Shown in pieces: positions 26,420 to 33,512 of a DNA stretch of 33,980 bases. The stretch is taken from NCBI GenBank assembly GCA_036397975.1, contig DASWHW010000008.1, positions 1 to 33,980 of the forward strand, read 5' to 3'. Positions within the stretch are counted from its first letter, which is position 1; the number at the start of each line of letters is the position of its first letter. The notes under the pieces were generated by a model. The model was not told the origin of the DNA. It ran no database searches and saw only the letters and a program-made list of their open reading frames with translations. This stretch comes from SZUA-287 sp036397975 (GTDB lineage: Bacteria > Bacteroidota > Ignavibacteria > UBA10030 > UBA6906). The position numbers and the translations under genes were made by a program.

Positions 26420-27331
26420 CTATTTCTGAATCACTATCAGTTTTGCTTTTACCAACCCAAACATAAGCGCCGCATTGGGCGACACCTCTCGTTCCACCGT
26501 GACCTTTTCATTATTCAACAGCGTCCCGTTTTTGCTTCCCAAATCTTTTACAGTAATTTTTCCGCTTCGCACAATAATCACCGCGTGCGCACGGGACATG
26601 GAAGTATCATCAACAGGAATATCCGATGTTGAAGCGCGCCCTAAAGTGTTCTCACCTTCCTTCAGCGTCACCGTGCGCTCCCCGGATTTGAGGTTGCTAA
26701 AAATCAGCTGCACTTCCGATGATACCTGACGGGTCGCGTCCTCCCGCACAGGTGGCTTTCCAAGTGCGGGTGGGAGATTGATATTCTCATCAATGACGGT
26801 CTCCGAACCTGACCTGGGTGGAGCGCTCTTCCCAAGTTTCGGGAGTGGAAGGATATCATCACCGAGAACTGTTTTTGAGCCATCTGCGCGCGCCGCCGCC
26901 ACTGGGGTAGCTTTTTCTCCCAGGTCTGGAGGAACAAACGGAGCATCATCCATCACGGTGTGGGAGGATGACTTCTGCGAAGTGGGCTTGTCGGTCACAC
27001 CGGTCTTCTTCGACGAAATTGCGACGCCTTCCGGAAGCGACTGGAAGATAAAATCAAACATGTTTGCGAAGGTCACGATGTTCAGCTTCCCGAGCTTCTC
27101 TTTTCCACGCACCCGCATCCCGTCCAGCCTCGTGCCATTTCTGCTGTTCAAATCCTCCAGCACATAGCATTGCGCCTTCTTATCATAGAAGATCCGCGCA
27201 TGGTGACCCGAAATAATGCTGGGCTGCAGCTGGATGGCGTTGCCAGGATTTTTTCCTATCGATGCCTCTTCACGGATATCAAACGCGGTCCCCGCCATTT
27301 GTCCGGTTTTACAAAATAATCGTGCTGGCAT
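26420..27331 (-). CDS. protein with two FHA domains
   Basis: A 303-residue cytoplasmic protein with an FHA domain at each end. The N-terminal one (about 15-90) has IGKNPGN, S41-x-x-H44 and NSRNGTRL; the usual Arg of the GR motif is Lys27. The C-terminal one (about 205-303) has LGRASTSD, S246-x-x-H249 and GSKNGTLL. A central linker of about 110 residues is rich in Pro, Ser, Thr and Lys and contains repeated TVMDD/TVLGDD/TVIDEN-like segments. These look like possible kinase target sites (inference). FHA domains bind phosphothreonine peptides. I chose the ATG at 27331; a GTG two codons earlier is in frame. It probably couples the downstream kinase and phosphatase to the redox proteins. Confidence 0.9.
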   Translation of the reverse strand: MPARLFCKTGQMAGTAFDIREEASIGKNPGNAIQLQPSIISGHHARIFYDKKAQCYVLEDLNSRNGTRLDGMRVRGKEKLGKLNIVTFANMFDFIFQSLPEGVAISSKKTGVTDKPTSQKSSSHTVMDDAPFVPPDLGEKATPVAAARADGSKTVLGDDILPLPKLGKSAPPRSGSETVIDENINLPPALGKPPVREDATRQVSSEVQLIFSNLKSGERTVTLKEGENTLGRASTSDIPVDDTSMSRAHAVIIVRSGKITVKDLGSKNGTLLNNEKVTVEREVSPNAALMFGLVKAKLIVIQK

Positions 27332-27368
27332 AATCACTCACTCTATGCGTTACCAATAAATCAAAAGA

Positions 27369-28205
27369 CTAATAAAAGATTACTGCATATACATGAAGAA
27401 CAAGGAGCAATACAAGAACAATGGAAACCGGCACATGGAGGTACAACCACCACCGCAGGGCTTTCTGAAGTGTATAGTGTGCATCAAGCTCCAATTTTGT
27501 CTTGTACATCGATTCAAGTTCGTCAAGCGCCTTCTTGTCCTGCCCCGAAAGAAACTGCCCCATATACCGGAATTCTTTTATGCGAGAATGGATGCCCCCG
27601 GTGATATCGAAGTAATACATGATTCTCGGCTGTGGAGCGACAAGGGATTGGGCAATTCTTTTTGAATAGAAGTCTCGCACTGCATCGGTACAACTGTCCA
27701 GTAGTTCTTCTGCCTTCGTGCGTATCTGATTCACCAGTTCGGGAATCCTTTCGTAGACGACTTCCACCGCAAGACCTGACGTGAGAAGTCGTGGAATCCA
27801 TTTTTGTAACATCACTCCCACAATACCGCTGATCGTCACCCAGAGCGAAAGTGTCCAGAGCCACCAGGCGAGTTGACCGGAAGGAACCTTGAAGCCGGAG
27901 TGCATCAACACAAGCAACATGAAGAGCGCGCCGCCATAGATATGGAACTGCACCCAAAGCTGTGTCTTTCCTACACTCATTTTCAGCATCCGCCTTCGTA
28001 TCCCATAGAGTGCTGCCCCAATCATCAGCGATGCAGCGGTCCACCCGTACACGAGCCCCCACGCGTTTCCTGGACGCACTTCGCTCATCAGCGAATTGAG
28101 TACATAGACAATGAGTGCAACGAGGCAGGTACCCAGGAATCCGATGAACCAAACGGGGGAGCTAATAAGACGTGACCGGCGCAGGTATCTGACAAATTGG
28201 TTCAT
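27369..28205 (-). CDS. predicted diheme cytochrome b-type membrane protein
   Basis: A 278-residue membrane protein with five or so hydrophobic helices (about 18-40, 48-68, 84-104, 113-133 and 253-277) and a soluble segment between the last two (about 145-250). Two helices carry histidine pairs of identical spacing: His88/His102 and His257/His271, both H-x13-H. This is the arrangement by which two helices hold two stacked b hemes in cytochrome b, b561 and ferric-reductase-type proteins. I do not recognise a named family; the heme assignment rests on the histidine pattern. It lies between the Fe-S/cNMP protein (6 bases before it) and the FHA protein, so it could pass electrons between the cytoplasmic Fe-S proteins or quinones and the periplasmic cytochromes. 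Confidence 0.75.
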   Translation of the reverse strand: MNQFVRYLRRSRLISSPVWFIGFLGTCLVALIVYVLNSLMSEVRPGNAWGLVYGWTAASLMIGAALYGIRRRMLKMSVGKTQLWVQFHIYGGALFMLLVLMHSGFKVPSGQLAWWLWTLSLWVTISGIVGVMLQKWIPRLLTSGLAVEVVYERIPELVNQIRTKAEELLDSCTDAVRDFYSKRIAQSLVAPQPRIMYYFDITGGIHSRIKEFRYMGQFLSGQDKKALDELESMYKTKLELDAHYTLQKALRWWLYLHVPVSIVLVLLLVLHVYAVIFY

Positions 28206-28211
28206 ACAAAC

Positions 28212-29849
28212 TCATCGAATAAGATTACGAAATTCTTCAATACTTCCCACACGATATGCGCATCCGTTCGGACAGCTGCGGACGCACGCCGGTCCGGCCG
28301 GATCGGTATAACAAAGATCGCACTTTGTCGCCAGTTGTCTTTCCTTTCCTCGCAAGCCTTCGGGGATCATGTCCTTCGGCCATACCTCGCCGGTTTCGTA
28401 CATCGTAATGGCATCGTACGGACAATTGTTGTAACAGGTGGAACACCCGATGCAAAGCTTCGGATCGATCTCCACGACATCGCCGACCTTCGCACGGCGA
28501 ATCGCGCCCGTAGGGCAGCCGACAAGACACAAGGGATCACGACAGTGATAGCATGCCCGCGTTATAAGGAAGTTCTCGTATTTATCTCCTTCACGCACGA
28601 ATCGCGGAATTCCTCCATGGGTGGAAGCACAACCTCGCACGCAGTCGTCGCATCGCGTACAGGTATTCAGATCAATCATGAGGATGCTATTCCCTTCGAC
28701 CAATCCCTTGTCAAGCGCAGTACTAATGAACTCGGACTGACGGATATTCTTCTTGCTGTAGCCGGCTTCCTTTGTCCTTGCAATTACTGAGGACCAAAGA
28801 AGTCGTTCGACCGCGGGATATTGCTTTAGGAGGTCTTCAAAGTCCTTTCGCGACACTTTCACCAACTCGGAATTGGCTTGAGAAGATGCAGTGTACAGCC
28901 ACCCGCTGAGTCCTTCGATCAGCAGCTCCGCCTCACCAAGCGTGCTACCCTTGGAAAGATACGAGACCACAATTTGTCCCTCACCCATCGCCTGTGAAAG
29001 CTTGACAAACCCCGAGCGCACAAGATACAGAGCATCAGCCTCCGCTCCTTCGTTGGTGATTATCTCATCAGGTTCGCAGGAAACAAGTTGAACTTTGTTT
29101 GCAAGCTGTTGCAAGAAGTCTTCGCTGCAAGCGCTGAACAGCGGCGTCGCTTTCAGTTGGCTGGAAAGTGCCCGTTCACGGTACAACTTATCAAGTCTGT
29201 CCTTCAGGGCTGCGGACCGGCGACGCATCAGTCGAAGTGCAGGCAAACGGATTTGAACAAACTCGCATTCGGTGGCAGTCCGTGCCGTTACCGATTGCGG
29301 CCAGCCGCTCAATGCACCGATCTCGCCAAACAATTCCCCTGCACCAAGTCGTATCGAAGTCCCGGGGGCCAGATCGAAGTCCATTGTTGAGAGAAACGAA
29401 ATCTGCGTCTTGGAGGACTGCTGTTGCGAGACCTGGGATTGAAATACGGTCTGTCCTCCCGCCTGTTGCTCCTCCTGCTTTCGCAGCTCCATGACCCCGC
29501 GCATCACCGTGCGGGACGCATCAAAAATGGGCGTATCTTGCGAGGGTAGTCGCTCCTGTTGCTGTAAGGACATGTCCACGCTTCCACTTACGATGAAGAA
29601 CGCTACATCGATATAGCTTCCCTCCTCAAACAGCACCGTGTCTTTCTTCCACCGTGCAATGGAGATGTCCTGACTGATCTTCTCCAGAAATGTCTCATCG
29701 TAATCTTTAAAGATGTCGATCGCACGCAAGACCTTAACGGTCGGCTTTTCGGAAAGCTCGATGATCCCGGTGTTCGCTCCATACGATGTCCATCGATCCT
29801 TGTACTGGGCAAGTCGTTTTATCTGTGTTAAGCCGAGTTGTTGATTCAT
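28212..29849 (-). CDS. two cNMP-binding-like domains fused to a four-cluster [4Fe-4S] ferredoxin
   Basis: A 545-residue protein. Residues 45-208 and 237-355 are two CRP/cNMP-type domains (GAGELFGEIGAL and GSTLGEAELL are the phosphate-cassette regions). The first is interrupted by a Gln-rich insert of about 65 residues (95-160). Both lack the classical Arg after the cassette, so real nucleotide binding is doubtful. Residues 390-535 hold 16 cysteines in four clusters, as in DMSO-reductase subunit B/NrfC-type electron carriers: C397-C400-C403-C407, C433-C436-C441-C445, C466-C469-C472-C476 and C510-C513-C522-C526. No signal or Tat motif is seen, so it is expected to be cytoplasmic. It sits next to the cytochrome b-like and multiheme genes and probably relays electrons. 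Confidence 0.92.
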   Translation of the reverse strand: MNQQLGLTQIKRLAQYKDRWTSYGANTGIIELSEKPTVKVLRAIDIFKDYDETFLEKISQDISIARWKKDTVLFEEGSYIDVAFFIVSGSVDMSLQQQERLPSQDTPIFDASRTVMRGVMELRKQEEQQAGGQTVFQSQVSQQQSSKTQISFLSTMDFDLAPGTSIRLGAGELFGEIGALSGWPQSVTARTATECEFVQIRLPALRLMRRRSAALKDRLDKLYRERALSSQLKATPLFSACSEDFLQQLANKVQLVSCEPDEIITNEGAEADALYLVRSGFVKLSQAMGEGQIVVSYLSKGSTLGEAELLIEGLSGWLYTASSQANSELVKVSRKDFEDLLKQYPAVERLLWSSVIARTKEAGYSKKNIRQSEFISTALDKGLVEGNSILMIDLNTCTRCDDCVRGCASTHGGIPRFVREGDKYENFLITRACYHCRDPLCLVGCPTGAIRRAKVGDVVEIDPKLCIGCSTCYNNCPYDAITMYETGEVWPKDMIPEGLRGKERQLATKCDLCYTDPAGPACVRSCPNGCAYRVGSIEEFRNLIR

Positions 29850-29866
29850 ACGATGGATTCTCTCAC

Positions 29867-31471
29867 TCAGTGAAGATACAGAAGTAGGTTGGACCGCTGA
29901 TTCTTATTGGGGTGGAACTCGTGACATGTTCTGCACGCGTTCGATCCGTTACTGGCGGTATGGCATTGCAGACATGTTTCGATGGTCGGTATGTTCTGGA
30001 TGCCGGAATTATCCTGCGCTTCCGTTGGTCGCGCCTTGTTCCCAACGTACCCCGCAAATGGTATCGCAGTATGACATTCCAGACATCGGCGTTGCAGGAT
30101 ATGTGCACGGTGGTTGAATTCCGCCCGGCGTAACGTTTTCTGATCGGCGCGCGCTCGAAGAATCGTTGCGTGGGAAAGATAATGACACTTCTGACATGGT
30201 TTCGTCAAATTATCGACGACCCGCGTTATTTGATTCTTGTCGTCCGTATTGAGCCGGGGATTTTCGACAGCCGTGCTGAGGAGAAACTTCGTATCGTCGA
30301 GTGAAGCGTACGGATCACGCAATGTCTCCTCAACCTTATCAAGCTGCCTGCCGATGAGCAGAAGTTCACGCTGGATTTCCGGCTCAGGACGACTTCGAAG
30401 ACCGTCCGCATACGTGCGTAACGTCTTCACAGCTTCGACATACAGTTTTCGCACTTCATAGGTTGGAACGTCTCCTGTAGACTTCAACAACTCTGCAATT
30501 CCAAGGTCGGGATACAATTCCTTCCGGAGTAATGCGAGGTTTTCCATCACCCAAGGATCCTGATGATGCAAAGGACCTTTTTGCATCACCGCACCCTGAA
30601 CCCTGAATTCATTCTCATTGGTATAAAACGCCCACAAAGCTCTCGCTCCCTCACGGGCGCGGATGGAACTCATCGTCTCGACTCCGATGGAATTGCCGCT
30701 CTTTACTGGAAGGAATGGAGTCTTATCGCTTGTCGTCAGATGGCAGGCGTCGCAACTCGCATCAAAACTGATTGGCTGAAAACTCTTTCCATCCGGTTGA
30801 GGTTTATGACAGAATAGGCATGCCTGCTCGATATCGACCAGGCCTTCTTTTTTCTGAATCTCTTCAACGTGCATGATATGAGGGAACCGGAGATTCGTTA
30901 CTTCCGGACGGGATGTTCGGGCAAACTCAAACTGCGGATGACCGTCATTGAAAGAATTGAACTGTGGATTCTTTTCGTCGCGATGACAGACCAGGCATTC
31001 TTTATCCGAAACATCTGTGAGCCGATTCTCGCGTCCTTGATGCTCTGCATGACACACGTAGCACTGCTGCTCGTGAGGGTTCGACCGAAGACGATCGAAA
31101 TCATCGGACCGGTAAATGTAATGCGCCTTGTACGTGTACACTCCAAGCTTGTCGCCGTACTTCTCGTGACACGACGAGCAGCGTTCGTTGGTTACCGCCG
31201 CAAAGGAACCGGGAGAATCTCCGGGCGCGTGGCATGACACGCATTCCTCTTCAAAGTTCGCATGATTGCTCGTCAGCGGACCGTTGGAAATGAAACTCCC
31301 CTTTTGGAAGAAGATGTTGAACAGTGCGTAGGCCAGTACGACGAGTGCAACGCCTCCGCCAATCAGAATCATCTTCAACCGAGTACCGGGGAAAATATAT
31401 TTTCGGATGACGGGAAGCCGAATGTCGGCAAAGGTTCCCTTCTTTCGTGTTCGCTTTTCCTGGTTAGCCAT
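29867..31471 (-). CDS. membrane-anchored decaheme cytochrome c
   Basis: A 534-residue protein with an uncleaved N-terminal transmembrane helix (about 33-55) after a basic start, so it is anchored with its body in the periplasm. Ten CxxCH motifs start at Cys77, 98, 137, 159, 218, 240, 426, 463, 500 and 513. Six are in the first half and four at the end. Between them (about 270-420) lies a heme-free, helix-rich stretch. The pattern is of the cytochrome c3/c7-NapC-NrfH general type; no CxxCK active-site motif is present, so it is a carrier rather than a nitrite reductase. It probably accepts electrons from the membrane cytochrome b encoded downstream. It starts 41 bases after the previous cytochrome gene, the largest gap in the operon. 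Confidence 0.93.
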   Translation of the reverse strand: MANQEKRTRKKGTFADIRLPVIRKYIFPGTRLKMILIGGGVALVVLAYALFNIFFQKGSFISNGPLTSNHANFEEECVSCHAPGDSPGSFAAVTNERCSSCHEKYGDKLGVYTYKAHYIYRSDDFDRLRSNPHEQQCYVCHAEHQGRENRLTDVSDKECLVCHRDEKNPQFNSFNDGHPQFEFARTSRPEVTNLRFPHIMHVEEIQKKEGLVDIEQACLFCHKPQPDGKSFQPISFDASCDACHLTTSDKTPFLPVKSGNSIGVETMSSIRAREGARALWAFYTNENEFRVQGAVMQKGPLHHQDPWVMENLALLRKELYPDLGIAELLKSTGDVPTYEVRKLYVEAVKTLRTYADGLRSRPEPEIQRELLLIGRQLDKVEETLRDPYASLDDTKFLLSTAVENPRLNTDDKNQITRVVDNLTKPCQKCHYLSHATILRARADQKTLRRAEFNHRAHILQRRCLECHTAIPFAGYVGNKARPTEAQDNSGIQNIPTIETCLQCHTASNGSNACRTCHEFHPNKNQRSNLLLYLH

Positions 31472-31512
31472 GCAAGATTGAATTCCTGAGTGGATGGAGT
31501 TGTTGCATCATT

Positions 31513-33501
31513 TTATTTTTCGACCTGCCGATAAATCTCATCGAGACGTTGCTTCAAGAGTAGCAAGACTTTTTCCACCGCGGTGCTATCGGTGATGGAA
31601 GGAAACTCCGACAAAGTAATATCCTTGGGCTGCGACGGAATAACTCTCGCACCAACGGGAGCCGGTCGCGGCGGAGGAGGTGCAACAACGACCTCCCTCG
31701 TCTCTTGACGTGTACCTGTCGAAGAGGGGGTCGACGTTGCCGCGGAAGCGACAACAGGCTGGACATCGGGTATGCCTCCACGCGAACTTCGCACCGCGGC
31801 AAACGCGCTGCTCAACTCACTGGCCGATGGATCTCGACTTGTTCTCCAATGGACAATTTTTCCATTTTTCTTTCCGAGATCAAAATCTTTTCCAGAAGGG
31901 TGACCAGCGGAGAGCAGCCGAGGGTCGGTAAGATAGTGGCAGGACGCGCAGACCTCCGCACGCACTTTCGCGTCCGTCAGTACCAGCATCCCCAGGTCCT
32001 TTCCGACGGGATAGCCACCCGCACCTTTCACACTGTGCAGTTTTTGGAACCCACTTCCCGCACCATGGCAACTCTCGCATCCCACCCCATCAAAAACATC
32101 GTAAGATTCTTGACCACCAATGATAGTGCCGTGACAATCCATGCAGAGCTTGTTCCCTTTTGTGATCTCAGAGGCCTTGAGTCCATACTTTGCGGCAATC
32201 TGTAACACTTTTTGTTTCTTGTTGATGAAGGGAACTGCCGATTGCGAGTGGAAATTCGTTGACATCCATTCGTTTTCAACTTTATGGCAGGAACAATCGG
32301 CAATGACCTGGTACTTCGACTTTGGACGAAGTGATGTCTTAATAGGATAGGATGACTGCGAGGAGGTTTGCCTGGATGAGGGCGATTGCTGAGTGGTAGA
32401 AACCGGCGGCTGCTTTGTTTCTGTTTGACCTGTTGACGCATCACTCGGTGTTGCCTGTCCCGTTGATTGCTCAACGACCACCGGTGCGGCCGTCGCATCA
32501 TCCGCTCCGCTGATTACTCCATCGAGCGCGCCGAATTGTGTACCATCGTACGAGGCTGCAATCTTCTTCGCCGACGTTCTGATCTTGTTTGCTGCCGCCA
32601 GCAATTCATCCTTCTTGTTGGGTGCTATATCCACCTTGCCGATGACCCCAAGCATCTCCCTGACTTCCGGGATCGATGTGCGGGAAACGATGGCATTCAG
32701 TTTTCCAACAGCACCCCGCACCCTCCGCTGCATTGCCTTGAAGTATCCTCCGTTCTCTGTCGCGACCGCCGCCCCGCGTATGTTGAACTCCAATTCAAGT
32801 GCAGCACTTATAACGTAAAGCTTACGGATACGTTCGGGCGTTGACTCCCGATTTTCGATCTTTGTTGCATCAAACTGCGCTTCAAGAAAGTTGTGTCGAA
32901 TTTGTCCGAGCCGGGCAAGAAAATCAAAATTAGTGCTGCCCGCAGGGTGCCCCCCTTTGTTCACAAGTTCTTCATGAGGAACGGTATGACATTGATAGCA
33001 GTTTGCCACGACGTCGTAAATCTCCGAGGGGCGCAACATCCCTGCTTCCTTTGCCTTTTTGTTTCGCTCAGCTTTTTCCGCAGGAGGCAAACCTTTCTTG
33101 TTATGGACGTTGATCCAATCACGTGCTGCACCGTGGCATGACTCACAGGATATCCCCGATATCGCGATAAATTCTCCTTCATCATTCTTCACACCGGTGG
33201 AGTGGCAACGAAGACAGAGACTCTCATGGCGAAGGCTGACCACACCCATTCGTTCCTTGATGCTCTCAGCATTCTCGTAACCTCGATCCACGTTCTTTCC
33301 GCGGGCATGGGCGGTGGTATCCCAGAGCTTGTATTCGCGGGTGTGGCACACTCCGCATTCTTCCCCTTTCACAATCTTTGCCGGATCGTGCCACAGGAAT
33401 CCAGTTTTTCCAGATTCCTGCGGGAGGACAAAGGACACAACTACTGCATCAGCAGCCAGAACCATTAAAGTAGTTCTCATGCTTTGCGCGAAAAAACTCA
33501 T
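31513..33501 (-). CDS. duplicated cytochrome c554-like multiheme protein
   Basis: A 662-residue exported protein (signal peptide within the first 30 residues). It is built of two related heme units. Unit one has CxxCH at Cys49, 96, 119 and 168, in the cytochrome c554-like order (CGVCHTREYKLW, CLRCH, GISCESCHGA, CYQCHT...GGHPAG). Unit two, after a helical stretch and a Ser/Thr/Gln-rich linker (about 335-390), has CSCH at 403-406, then CMDCH (453), CESCH (475) and CASCH (518), with SAGHPSG. Its first motif is one residue short of CxxCH. The C terminus has a Pro-rich stretch and a coiled helix. It is probably a periplasmic electron carrier; a hydroxylamine or nitrogen-oxide role cannot be inferred from the c554 resemblance alone. 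Confidence 0.92.
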   Translation of the reverse strand: MSFFAQSMRTTLMVLAADAVVVSFVLPQESGKTGFLWHDPAKIVKGEECGVCHTREYKLWDTTAHARGKNVDRGYENAESIKERMGVVSLRHESLCLRCHSTGVKNDEGEFIAISGISCESCHGAARDWINVHNKKGLPPAEKAERNKKAKEAGMLRPSEIYDVVANCYQCHTVPHEELVNKGGHPAGSTNFDFLARLGQIRHNFLEAQFDATKIENRESTPERIRKLYVISAALELEFNIRGAAVATENGGYFKAMQRRVRGAVGKLNAIVSRTSIPEVREMLGVIGKVDIAPNKKDELLAAANKIRTSAKKIAASYDGTQFGALDGVISGADDATAAPVVVEQSTGQATPSDASTGQTETKQPPVSTTQQSPSSRQTSSQSSYPIKTSLRPKSKYQVIADCSCHKVENEWMSTNFHSQSAVPFINKKQKVLQIAAKYGLKASEITKGNKLCMDCHGTIIGGQESYDVFDGVGCESCHGAGSGFQKLHSVKGAGGYPVGKDLGMLVLTDAKVRAEVCASCHYLTDPRLLSAGHPSGKDFDLGKKNGKIVHWRTSRDPSASELSSAFAAVRSSRGGIPDVQPVVASAATSTPSSTGTRQETREVVVAPPPPRPAPVGARVIPSQPKDITLSEFPSITDSTAVEKVLLLLKQRLDEIYRQVEK

Positions 33502-33512
33502 AGGAAGCCCGA

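Noticed and set aside
27523..28152. A 209-codon frame on the - strand within the cytochrome b-like gene, shifted frame
   Set aside because: The overlapping frame with H-x13-H pairs and clean hydrophobic helices is the real one; the alternative is a charged shadow without structure.
31513..33501. Annotation as hydroxylamine- or nitrite-reducing cytochrome
   Set aside because: There is no CxxCK site or other active-site signature; the c554-like motif order does not by itself prove a nitrogen role.
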